A DNA stretch of 64,000 bases from Struthio camelus (Eukaryota; Chordata; Aves; Struthioniformes; Struthionidae). The notes under the pieces were generated by a model. That model had not been told where the DNA came from and made no database searches. It saw only the letters and a list, made by a program, of their open reading frames with translations. Made by a program: the position numbers and the translations under genes. The stretch lies in contig NC_090953.1 of NCBI RefSeq assembly GCF_040807025.1, positions 1,239,501-1,303,500 of the forward strand, in the 5' to 3' direction. Below, piece by piece: positions 1 to 9,382 of the stretch (positions are counted from its first letter, which is position 1; every line of letters begins with the position of its first letter).

Positions 1-223
1 ATGCTTAGAATACTGATGCCAATATTCGAACACAGTCAAAAAACACACCTTATGCACCATTTTTCTCTTATTTTCCAGGAGTAGAGAAGCCACAATATAG
101 CATCATCCAAATGTACAAGAAAACAGGCAAGTCAATGTGCTATCACAAAAAAAAAAAAAAAAACCCACAAATAGAAAGGTAATTACATTTAAACTTAAAC
201 GTTGCTTAAAGTATTTTACTTAC

Positions 224-356
224 TTTTCAGGTACAACTGGGATGCAGTATCAGTAGCCTGTTCAGATCCAGAGCAGGATGCAGAAAGACTGAAAAGATTT
301 TCCTTGCTTTTTAAAAACAAGTCTACTGTGTCTAGTTGACGGTTCTCCAAACCAGC
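224..356 (-). CDS. SPG11: SPG11 exon 8
   Basis: Found by translation between the acceptor TTTGCTTAG|GCTGG and the donor CTGAAAA|GTAAGT. It encodes AGLENRQLDTVDLFLKSKEN, then LFSLSASCSG and ending QLYLK. Human has AGIENRQLDTVNFFLKSKEN here. The serine-rich second half is divergent, as expected for a linker. The next exon lies outside the window. Confidence 0.92.
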
Positions 357-3300
357 CTAAGCAAACAGGCAGCAACACTTATTATACAGATATTCTAAAA
401 ATGTATATTTTACACTTATTGCTAATGTTTTTACTTCATATTCAGTGACAAAGTATACATGCAGAAAAACAAAGAAATTTAAGCTGTGTGTGCTATAACT
501 GCAGCTTAAATGAACAAGCTAATTGGTGGAATACCTGCCATGCTCCTTTGGTAGGTTTTGCAGACAACCCTACCCCTATATCTTCAAAGAGACAGTGTTA
601 TTTCAGCAATTTATTAGAGTTTCATTGGGGATGCCAAATAAATAGCGTGAGAATCATGACTTTGAATATGCTTTCAGCATATTAAAATTGCTATAGAAAA
701 ACTCCCTGTCAATCCACTTTCCATCCCACCCTTTAAACAACCCCCCCAAAACTCTACCAAACGTCTTCCCCTCTAACCTCCCTCCCTCTAAGCATGACTG
801 GAAACATACACTGACAGGCTACTGAACGATCGCGGGGTCAGGCCGTTGTAGAGTCCCAGGCTTCTGGAACATAATTTTTTTATATAAGGAACTCTGTCAC
901 CTAAAAGTAGAATCAGAGCGCTAGAAAAGTTCAGACACACAAGCAGATCTGCTTTGTTGTCAAGTACATCAAAAATATTTTATTACCTATTGGTAAGGGA
1001 CATGAGCAATTTTTAGATGCTTTAATTTCTCCTCCCGATTTTACAAGAGGGACATGATAAAACGAAAAATCTAGTTCCAGTGATTTGATATTTGACATTT
1101 TACAAGACAGAAACTGGTAAAATTGCTTTCAGGACCAATTAAGAGGGGGGTTTTGTGCAACGCTTACTTTTAACAAGTCTTTTTTTATGCACGTTAACTT
1201 TGGTGTTAACTTTTTGGCATTTCTTCTCTTAGGTTACTTACTTAGGCCACTTGGCTTTTTTTATTTTCTATTTATAGCAACTAAAATACTACTTTTTGCC
1301 CTTAGGTTACGAAGACATACTCTCCACTGTGTCTAGCAATAAACTTAATATTGCTGAATAGCAATAATCTTAACATTGCTAAACGACTTTCATTACAGAT
1401 AACGAAAATATATCTTTAAAGTAAGACACGAATCAAACTTTTTTTTTTACCTCTAGCGCATGTATAGGAATCGAACATCGTCCCCACCCATTGAGATGAC
1501 AAACGGAATCTACGACTCCAGCACTGCCATAGATCATCAATCTATTCAAGAACTCTTCTTGAGTTAAACCAAACAGAATTAAGGAGAGACCATGTTCTAA
1601 ATAAAAGAATCAAATGATAATTAAAAATATATAAGCAAGCTGCTACAAAGCAACATTTATATCTACTGCCTCTCTTTCAAAATGAAGATACAAAGCTGCA
1701 GCTGCTCCATTTGGATTTTACCTCAGCAAGAATGCATTACAAATTAGCACACAGCAGCGAGACGGATGGGAAAGAATAGCACCACAAACAAAAATGTTTT
1801 GAACAGAAGCCTGCATCAGAACGATCATGTAACAAATCTCACCTGTCAGAAGTAAACATAACGGTGCTTCATTACAATCCACATAAACACAATTTTTGCC
1901 AAAGTGGTAATAGGTCACATCTCGTGACTCTAAATCCCAGAGTGCAACAGTCAATCCTTTGTCACTTGTTAACACTGCAAACAGTGCTTTAAACGCAGTC
2001 ACAGATTTACACTCCAGTTTCACCATTTCTTGTGATCCTTCCACAGGAATTTGTTTCCACTGCTGTCCTACATCGCTGATATCTGTACCATCGTTTTGTA
2101 ATTGTTTGGAAAGGACACATGTAGCATCCTGAGGAACAATGGCCACGGTCTCCTCAGAACTTTCATAGATTGCAGAATCATGATATTTAAGATGGGGAAA
2201 ATACTGGTACCAAGGTAAATTGCCGTACACCACACGTGGATAACCTGGTTTTCTCCTCCTTATTACATTACACAGTGAAGATAAGTGTGCCTTCCAGGAC
2301 CTGGTATGAAGAAAAAAGTTATCTATAATACCAGTTATTATGCCAAGGAAAACATAGAGATCAACTTCTAAAGTTTCATCAGTCAAATAATACACATTTA
2401 GATTTACAGATTACATCCAGCATCTTGCATTCTAGCCTTAACATGTCCCCAGTTTATTTCTATTCAAATATGACTGCAGGCAAGTAGAACGATCATAACT
2501 GCATTAGCTGATAAAGTTCACTAAGTTTAATATTTTTACTGGAAGCTTTTTAAGTTCACAACATAGTTGAAATGTTTTATATGAACACCAAGTAATTTGA
2601 AGTCCATGTGTACACCCCTCTGTAATAAACATGCAACAAATTCTAAAGAACTTGGAATACAAAAATCTGCTAATACCGACTCAAACTTATGCCAATGCAG
2701 CAAACAGTAATTACTACTTGGAAGTTGTTCAGTGACATATGTGAAGTTGTCTCGGTCCTTTTCCTAACAGTATCCTAACATTTATATAAGATTTAAAGCA
2801 GGATGAGCTTTCACATATCTGACTCCATTTGCAACAACTGTAATTTTAAAAATTCAGTAGTTTAGTGATCACTGTTCTGCAGGAAGCAAAAAACAGTCCT
2901 AGAAGTTATTTTCATAACGTACCTATCCGTCCGGAAAGACGATGTCATAAGCTCCATACTATAATCAGAACTAGCAAGGTCATCCTCATCAAGTCCTTCA
3001 GGCGGCTTCACTGGAAGACTTTCAGGATCTTTCTTACAGAGCAAATGCTCAGGGAACTGTCTGAAAAAAAGAAAGAAATAGTCAGGTCTCACCTCCCTCA
3101 TGATTTTAGCATTTTTCTTCTTTCACATTTAACCACTCTACCAGCAAAGCTACAACCAAAATCGCAAACAAACTGGAGCTATCGCAAAGAAGCGGTATTC
3201 TTTCAAATTAATATCATTCACATAAACGTCCACATAAGCCATCAAAACCTGAGGTCATTTCCTTTGAGGTGGGCAACCTCCAAATTACAACCGAGGCCTA

Positions 3301-6300
3301 TTTTATCAAACAAAATTGGTATAGCTGTAACAGAACAGTTTAACAACCTCATGCCCTACAGTACTTCTAAAAGTGCTACCAATTACCATGGCCAGCAGTT
3401 AACAGCTGATAGCCTAATCTTCCTAGAGAAAACATAAAGTCCATTATTTCTATTTGTTAAAGTAACAGAACAAAAACTGAAGCACACGGGCAATCTTTAA
3501 AGGAATGTGATTTTTTAAAATTATTTTTGACCTACCATAGAGCCAGGACTCAAAATACAAAGCTGATAGTGTCTGAGCTGCTGGAATACCAAGATTAGGC
3601 AATTTCTTAATGTTAGTTGTTCTCAAAATTTGTATTTAGGAATTCTGTTGCAAACATACCTGAAATACGTGTTTAGATCCACAGAAATGGCAGAGTTGGA
3701 AGAACTGAGGATCACAGCAACACTGAGATCATGTGACACTTTTACTGCAGTGAGCGGCAATGGGATGGTTGTACTCCTGTCCTCATCCTCCACGTCTCCC
3801 TGGCAGAGTGCTACGTCAATGTTTGCTAAATGTGCACCATCAAAAGAATCAAATACATCTTTGTACAGTATCAAAGAAAACGTCAGGCTTCAGATTGTCC
3901 AGCAGACAAAAAATTACACAGGAGGGGGGAAGACAATGAATTTCTGTCAACTTCATGGCCCAAATCAATCTTTGCACAGCAACATATTCAGAATTACTTG
4001 TTTTATAAGAGCACTCTAAGCCCAATGATGATCAGAAGTGTGAATCGTGCTAGGTGCTATACAAACACATAACCTATGCTACTTCAAAAGAGTTAATTTA
4101 TCCTTAGAAGTGAACTGGGGACAAACACTGCAAGCTTTGAACTGCATTTCAGCTTCCTTTTTCTTACTATCCAACTTGGAAAAAAATCTATACTGATCTT
4201 CACAGTATGTATACAGTTTGAACAAACTGCTGTAAAACCAATAAATCTTTCATTTTGGCCTCACCTTAATGTAACTCTATGCCAACTGGTTGAAAACCTG
4301 AAGAACATCTCAACAAATAACAACTAACATGACAAATGTTACACCATTAACCGGAGGCTGCTTTAACGCTCAGAAAACTTTGGTTGGAAGGCAGTAAGCT
4401 CTGGTTTTAAACTCTGGGTAAGACTACTCAGTAAGGAAAGCTACTTGGACAACCATGCCCAAACATGAATAGGGGAAGCTCTGCCAGTGGCCAAAGTCTC
4501 CTATTTAGGAAAACAGGCTATAGCCTTTTCAAAAATTCGCGCTTGAAATTGAATTAAAAAATTACAAGAGGAGGCTAAAGCTAAGCACGCTGCGAAACAA
4601 TCCGACAGGTCTGAGCTCCTGCTCTTCAGGACACAAAAGACAGATAACTGTTTTCCAAGCTCTGATGCACTGAATATCTGTAGACTACTTCTAAAGGACC
4701 TAATTAAGAACAGAAAGCCTATTGGCAGTAGACTCCAGCTTGCCATACATACATCCACATATCAAAAAATGTTGAAAACCATTACTCCAGCGTGAAACAT
4801 TTCCTGTGGCAAGCTGAAAAACTAGATTCGATACGAGTTCAGCATTTTTTACTACCATGACTGGCACTTTACTACAGAATTCCTTTGTTGAAAGCATCTT
4901 CAGAGTAGAGATGCTGGAATTTCTTTAATGAAGTTTGGGTTAAATCCTGAGAGAATCCCAAAACAGAAAACTGACCGTATTCTTCCAGATCATTTACACT
5001 GAGAGCTAGTCTCTATCACAAAGGATACAAATCCAGCCAGAACTATCTAACAAAAACAGAATTCCCCTGCAGAAATTTGTATCTGTTATTCTTTCCAAAA
5101 CTTGTGGCGGCATATCAAGGGTAACGCAGTCACATGTCTCTAAGTGTGAACCTTCTCCAGGAAAGGTAAAATGCACAAGAATAAAGTTATTGAGCAGAAG
5201 TATGCATGTGTTCTCCTTAAAAGACAGGATCTTTGAAGACCAAACTGAAGACAGACCTGCAAATTTAAAGACAATATTTTAGGATGCTAACAAACTGATG
5301 CTTTTGATTGTAAAGGTATCTTAATAAAATTGTAGCGCAAATTCATTTCCTCTGTCTTAATAAACTTGGGGGTTGTATGTGTTTGGCAGTGTTGTTTTAA
5401 ATCTGACATTTTATATCAGGAGCAATGTTAGAGAACTGTTCTCTAAAACAGTGCTGGCTGTTTAAGTAGGTACTACTGTAAAGGACAAAAAACAAACAAA
5501 ACAAAACAAAAAACAATCTTTCAGTCAATACTAAAAATAAAAGCTGTCTTGGAAATAAAAATTTTTTTTAAAAGTCTCCCTCAAGGGAGACTGCTTAAGA
5601 ATATGTAAAACATCAAAGCTCTACGTCCTGCAAAGACTGTGCATTTTAACTCTACACTACGTTTGCTAATTATGGAACATGAAGTTAAACACATTAGCGA
5701 ATTTTGTGCAGGATTAGTGAATAGCCCCATCCCTGTTTTCTTCCCATCAATTCTAAAATTACAGGGATAATTTGAGACAGTAGGGCTGCATGAATATGTT
5801 TATTGAGCTTATTTGTAATACTTTCTATCATCCAAATACCTTACCCTACAACAGCTTAAATCCCTCCAATAGTATCATCTTTGAATACAGAAGTGTCACT
5901 ACTATTTTTCAAGTTCATTAATACTGCTACCGACCACAATATGGGACTTCCAAACCACCAATGCACAGAAAACAGCGTGAAAATATTTTACACTTTCCTA
6001 AGGCTCAATCCTGCTGCCTTTACTTGTTTCACCAGATGAAGCAGAATTAGCCTTACAGTAATTTCACATATGGAGTAGACATTGAAATTTACTCACTAAT
6101 ATTCTTAACTTCGAGGAGCTTTTTAAGTATATCTTCCTTACAACTGTGCAGGGAAATCGGGTTGTATTTTCCATCTTCTATAGTGAACTCATAGACAAAC
6201 AGTTCATGACTTTTACTAAGAGTCAGTATTTTTGTCTTGTCTGCTTGCAGATCATAATCTTCTGTACTCTCCCACATGAAGCTGAAGATACAACATTCAA

Positions 6301-7536
6301 TATGTTTATTCACCTTGCTCTCTTTCCACATACCATACATTGAACAGTTCTGGAAGCTTGCTAACGACAGACAGCATAATTTTAATATTTCGCAGTAAAC
6401 ATGCCAACCGCCCTACAACACTATAAAACATAGAAAACATTTCACCCCTAGTGCAGACTGCAATGCAAAACAGTGCTGGGGGTACCCCTACCTTTCCTCC
6501 TCTCAGAGGAATAAAAGATTGTTCTATCCTCTTGGGTCCCCTCCCTTCACTCCTTCATGATGTTATGTAGCATGTGAACAATGCTGTGCTTCAGAACTTC
6601 TTTTAGGAGGGGTAACGGCAGTACTGTCAGCTAGGGAGAAACAGAGCTGCCAGGCCACCTCCTGCCATTCTGCCTCCCTACTGCTAGGGCTGAGAAACTC
6701 TTCGGGTGACTCCATACCTGCTCCCACATGGTGAGGGGAGCAGGCAAAGAGTAAACAGCTAGAAGGCCACTCAGGATGAAGCACAGTGAAACATAAGAAC
6801 ACCCTAACAGTGTGGGCACTGCTTGACACTGCAAACATTTAGAGTTGCAATCTGGTTGTGGTTTTGACTCAGCATTGAAAGCTACCAAAGCTGATGAGAA
6901 ACATCTCATGTGATCACTGCATGTCATGCACAAGAGCTTGCTACTGACCATGAGACAAGGAAGTCAAGCACTCAGGGCGCTATGGAATTTCAAGCCAGCA
7001 ATGCTACAAAGCCAGTGGAAATCGTTCTCACTTCTGATTTACTGTAATGAACGCAGCCGTACCACAACCCAAGAGTAAGTGGATACAGTCTCCCTACCCC
7101 CAGCAGCGGGATTTAAGGGGAGCGCATCCCATTTCAAGGCAGGGTTTGAAAATCTCCCTTGGTCTCCTGCAGCTTTCAGGGACTCCCCTCGCCTGCGCAG
7201 GGCTGCTCCCCCTGGGGGAGCGCCCTCAGCTCCTGGGGCCCACCCGGCGCCTCTCACCAAAGCAGAGGGACCCCGGGGAACCCCTCCCGGCGCCCCCTTC
7301 CCCTGCTCGCCCCCCGCCACTTACTCAGCCCAGTCTCCCGGGAGGACGCTGCCCCGGCCCCGGCCGCCGCTGCCCGGCACCAGCGATTGCAGGTAGATCC
7401 CGCCAGGGGCCAGGAGGCTGCCCAGAGCGTCCTGGCCCCCGCTCAGCTGGACCCGGGCCGCGTCCCGCAGGGAGCCCTGCGCCTCCTCCGAGAGGGGCGC
7501 CAACAGGACGCGCAGCTCCCGCTTCGCTCCCTCCAT
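224..7536 (-). CDS. SPG11: SPG11 (spatacsin), coding exons 1-8, 3' part outside window
   Basis: Spatacsin is a very large (about 2,440 residues in human) cytosolic protein. It works with spastizin (ZFYVE26) and the AP-5 complex in lysosome reformation from autolysosomes; loss causes hereditary spastic paraplegia type 11 in people. Eight exons were assembled: 7325-7536, 6097-6281, 5029-5256, 3660-3858, 2923-3060, 1843-2300, 1451-1596 and 224-356. They total 1,699 nt, about 566 codons of the N-terminal region (predicted beta-propeller), with no stop and matching phases at every junction. Segments align by eye with human spatacsin as I remember it, for example CRGILFLLDSSGWI, SSSNSAISVDLNTYFR and GLTQEEFLNRLM followed by CHLNGWGRCSIPIHALE. 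The assignment is firm. The gene leaves the window at the left edge; no ninth exon was seen in bases 1-223. Whether the start at 7536 is the only one is uncertain (see the upstream ORF). Confidence 0.95.
1451..1596 (-). CDS. SPG11: SPG11 exon 7
   Basis: The acceptor is TTTATTTAG|AACATGG and the donor GCTAGAG|GTAAAA. It encodes HGLSLILFGLTQEEFLNRLM, then YGSAGVVDSVCHLNGWGR and CSIPIHALE. This block is nearly identical to human spatacsin and is the best evidence for the gene call. Confidence 0.95.
1843..2300 (-). CDS. SPG11: SPG11 exon 6
   Basis: This is the longest SPG11 exon in the window (458 nt). The acceptor is CTTCATACCAG|GTCCTGG and the donor CTGACAG|GTGAGA. It opens with SWKAHLSSL (human SWKAQLSSL) and ends with LTVALWDLESRDVTYYHF then APLCLLLT. 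The reading frame stays open throughout. Confidence 0.94.
2923..3060 (-). CDS. SPG11: SPG11 exon 5
   Basis: The acceptor is TTTTTTTCAG|ACAG and the donor GATAG|GTACGT. It encodes QFPEHLLCKKDPESLPVKPP then EGLDEDDLASSDYSMEL and SFRTDR. The human counterpart is QHPGHLLCERILEDLPIQGP followed by KGVDEDDPVNSAYNMKL, so identity is clear. Confidence 0.93.
3660..3858 (-). CDS. SPG11: SPG11 exon 4
   Basis: The acceptor ACTGTACAAAG|AT has a short pyrimidine tract and is the weakest splice site in the assembled gene. Joining exon 3 here gives GWIYVFDSFDG, against human GWIYIFDVVDG, which supports it strongly. The exon continues with SHDLSVAVILSSSNSAISVD and ends TYF plus AG before GTATGT. Confidence 0.92.
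3859..5028 (-). other. SPG11 intron 3, with a faint ancient repeat
   Basis: Intron between exons 3 and 4. No coding exon was seen. Around 4015-4075 the text TGCTAGGTGCTATACAAACA resembles the 'gctaggcgctgtacaaacac' signature of a very old interspersed repeat common in reptile and bird genomes. The match is short and the family is not certain. Confidence 0.4.
5029..5256 (-). CDS. SPG11: SPG11 exon 3
   Basis: This exon has no ATG-started ORF of its own and was found by translating between splice sites. The acceptor is AAATTTGCAG|GTCTGTC and the donor TGGATTT|GTATCC. It gives 75 full codons including KILSFKENTCILLLNNF and NFCRGILFLLDSSGWI, matching human RILSFHNNTSLLFINK and QLCRGILFVLSSLGWI. 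Phase 2 in and phase 1 out fit the exons on either side. Confidence 0.92.
6097..6281 (-). CDS. SPG11: SPG11 exon 2
   Basis: The acceptor is TATCTTCAG|CTTCATG and the donor AATATTA|GTGAGT. It encodes FMWESTEDYDL, then KTKILTLSKSHELFVYEF. The second part aligns with human KPKLLALGENYELLIYEF, near the start of the predicted propeller. Confidence 0.93.
6282..7324 (-). other. SPG11 intron 1
   Basis: First intron, about 1.0 kb. The exon-proximal 200 bases (7130-7324) are C-rich on the plus strand, hence G-rich on the transcribed gene's sense strand, as is common just downstream of CpG promoters. The rest is ordinary intron, and the short ORFs in it show no family likeness. Confidence 0.6.
7325..7536 (-). 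CDS. SPG11: SPG11 exon 1 (start codon)
   Basis: The ATG at 7536-7534 has A at -3 and G at +4. The exon encodes about 70 residues ending GSVLPGDWA, and the donor CTGA|GTAAGT leaves two bases (GA). These join the C at the start of exon 2 to give Asp, yielding WADFMWES, close to the human FWHFLWEDS. The peptide is GC-rich and poorly conserved, as in mammals. An in-frame ATG 30 codons upstream is separated from this start by a TAG. Confidence 0.85.
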
Positions 7537-7900
7537 CCTCCTCAGGGCGGGCCGCGAACCCCCAGCCTAACCGCCGCCCGCGCCCCGACCCGCCGCCGCC
7601 AGCACCGCCTCCTCCCCCGCCGCCATCTTGGACGGGGCAGCCCTTCCTTCCGGTCAGCTGACAGAGCCGGCCAACCCCCATCGTGCGCCTACAGCTCCCA
7701 GCAGGCAGCGCGCCGGCCCCCCCGCCCTCCCCCGCGCGCAGGGGAGCGTTGCCTGCTGGGAGCTGTAGTCTCCCGAGCGCCGACGGCGGCCGCCCGGGTC
7801 ACGCAGCAGCCGGGCGCGCTGCGACCGCCGGTCCCCGCGGGCGGGTGGCGGAGCCTGCGAGGGGAGACCTCCCCCTCGCGGGGACGTTGATGTTGAGGAC
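7537..7900 (-). promoter_or_regulatory. SPG11 CpG promoter with YY1-type and paired ZNF143-type sites
   Basis: GC-rich block directly upstream of the SPG11 start. At 7619-7630 it has GCCGCCATCTTG, a classic YY1 core on the minus strand overlapping the upstream ATG. At 7689-7707 and 7750-7768 there are two 19-base sequences that are perfect reverse complements. They contain CTACA..TCCCAGCA, the ZNF143/THAP11 (STAF) consensus; the right copy has the complete ACTACA half on the minus strand. The 42 bases between them are C-rich. No TATA box was seen. Promoter function is inferred from position and motifs. Confidence 0.7.
7567..7626 (-). CDS. Upstream ORF of SPG11, 19 codons, in frame with the main start
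   Basis: The ATG at 7626-7624 (A at -3, G at +4, a strong context) opens MAAGEEAVLAAAGRGAGGG and ends at TAG (7569-7567). It is in the same frame as the SPG11 start 30 codons downstream. Human spatacsin starts MAAEEGVASAASAGG, so this could be the remnant of the ancestral start, cut off by the TAG, with translation now beginning at 7536. It could equally be a plain uORF, or a sequencing error. Translation has not been shown. Confidence 0.45.
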   Translation of the reverse strand: MAAGEEAVLAAAGRGAGGG

Positions 7901-8640
7901 ACGACTCCGTACAGCCCTGAGCAGCCTGGACCCAAGGGCAAACCTGACCCCTCGTTCCCATTATGCAACCTTCTTCTTCGACTTGTAGCTCTAGTTTCGA
8001 CATTAAATTAACCCCAACGTAATGACAGCTCCTTGCCAGATTCTCCTTTTGAAGCTTACACACTACTGTTACTTGGAAAAAGTGGGGTTTCTTGGGGTAA
8101 ACCATCAGTCCAAGGCACCTCTCCCGAGGCCCTGAGTGCACTAACAGGCCCTAAGGCGCTGGCCAGCCTCCCCCCACCCCCTGCCCAGGGGCCCAGGAGC
8201 CCATTTCAGGGAAGCCCTGGGCGTTCAGCCCCCACCTGGGCTGTGCTGTAGGTGTGCTGGTCTCCAGCTCACCGCGGCCTTGCCCCTGCCTGGCATTGGG
8301 CCCTGTTGATCTAGACCCGACTCGCAGACGGACTTCCCGGCCTGACGTCGTCACCACGAACTCGCCTGGCGAGCACAGCTCTTGGTTGAACCCGGCCACC
8401 GTCTGCCGGTCTGCCCTGCTCGGGTGCTGTGGGGCCGGGCCCCTGCTGCTCCGGCACAGCCTGTGAAAACACACTATTTTTATCTAAAGGAGAACTCGAA
8501 TGGGCAAAGAATGTTTCGCTTCTGCTTTCATCTAGATTGACATCAGAACATGGCACAACCTTTAAAAAAAAAATTAGTTGGTCCAACAGTCCTCAAAGGA
8601 AAAAACCACTGTAGTCCTCTTTAAATGCCCTTTTTAAGCT
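7901..8640. other. AT-richer spacer between the two promoter blocks
   Basis: This stretch lies between the SPG11 and CIAO2A CpG blocks. It has lower CpG density with mixed composition, an A run at 8563-8572, and no exon or repeat I can identify. The dip in GC argues for two separate promoters rather than one continuous bidirectional island. Confidence 0.5.
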
Positions 8641-9255
8641 GCGCAGTCGACGCACTAGAAAGCTCGGCTGCTTCCGCTGGCAGCGCGTGCTCGCCAAGAA
8701 ACGCTGTTCTCAAACTGCGCGTTTCTAGCACGTCCTCTGCCTCCCGCGGGCGACAAAAGCACAAACCCAGCAAAGGGGAATCTTAGCCCTCCTGAAAGAG
8801 CGGCGGCAGCACGTTGTTTCCAGCCGGGCCTCTGCCCCACAGCAGCTCCCCGGAGCCGGGCGGAGCCGGCAGCGCTGCCCGCGGCGGCGGAGCCCCCTCG
8901 GGCTGCCTCAGGGCGGCCGCGACGCCCGCGGCAACGGCCGCTCACGCGCGGCGGCCAAGCCCGCCACACGCCGAGCGGGGGCAGCCCCGCCCCTCTTGGG
9001 CGGGGCCTCGACAGCGTAACCCCACCCCTGGGCGGGGCCGCGTGGCGTAACCCCACCCCTGGGCGAGGTCTCGGCAGCGAGGTCCCACCTCTGGGCGGGG
9101 ACGCGGCAGTCAAGCCCCGCCCCTAACGCGATGCCCCGCCCCCAGGGCTCGGCGCTCTGGCCCCGCCCCGCGCCCGGCAGGAACTTCCCGCTGTGGCGGC
9201 GGCCGACGGTGGCCGCGCGGGTCCGGTTCGCGCTCTCCCATGGCGGAGCGGGAGG
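8640..9255 (+). promoter_or_regulatory. CIAO2A CpG promoter region
   Basis: CpG-dense DNA upstream of the CIAO2A start, containing the GC-box array and further CCCCGCCC boxes at about 9134-9180. No TATA box is visible, as is usual for a housekeeping promoter. The transcription start cannot be placed from sequence alone. Confidence 0.65.
8985..9133 (+). repeat. Tandem GC-box minisatellite in the CIAO2A promoter
   Basis: There are four full units and one partial unit of about 31-35 bases: 8985-9019, 9020-9050, 9051-9082, 9083-9114, then 9115-9133. Most units start with CCCCRCCCCT or a close variant, then GGGCGGGG or a variant, then GCGTAA or a variant. Each unit therefore brings one or two potential Sp1/KLF sites. 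The array ends about 120 bases before the CIAO2A start codon. Unit divergence shows it is not a fresh expansion. Confidence 0.8.
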
Positions 9256-9323
9256 ATGTCGCTGGTGTTGGGGCTGCTGTCGCACACGCTGGGCAGGGTG
9301 CTGTGGTACTCCGGGCTCCATAG
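9240..9323 (+). CDS. Upstream ORF overlapping the CIAO2A start
   Basis: The ATG at 9240 (CCC before, G after) opens 27 codons ending at TAG 9321-9323. It is out of frame with CIAO2A and overlaps its first 23 codons. If used, it would block initiation at 9256 and favour restart at the in-frame Met33 codon (9352), 28 bases after the uORF stop. Another ATG at 9332 in the third frame lies between them. There is no evidence of translation beyond the sequence. Confidence 0.4.
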   Translation: MAEREDVAGVGAAVAHAGQGAVVLRAP

Positions 9324-9382
9324 GGGCTGCCATGCCCCGCGGAAGCAGGCCATGGAGCAGGACAAGGCGCTCGAGGTTTACG
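9256..9382 (+). CDS. CIAO2A: CIAO2A exon 1 (start codon)
   Basis: Encodes a 42-residue leader with a hydrophobic stretch ([19 protein letters not shown]) and ends TTTACG|GTGACT. Met33 (codon at 9352, G at -3 and +4) lines up with Met33 of the human protein and is a possible second start. The frame is open upstream, but only from a GTG, so the ATG at 9256 is taken. Confidence 0.93.

Noticed and set aside
8697..8726. Small inverted repeat AGAAACGC/GCGTTTCT
   Set aside because: Eight-base stem only; expected by chance in a CpG-rich promoter of this size.
8655..9113. 152-codon minus-strand ORF in the CIAO2A promoter
   Set aside because: It is the translation of the GC-box minisatellite, and the repeated peptide simply mirrors the DNA repeat.
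9193..9255. In-frame N-terminal extension of CIAO2A
   Set aside because: Begins at GTG, not ATG, and the ATG at 9256 matches the human N-terminus in length and sequence.
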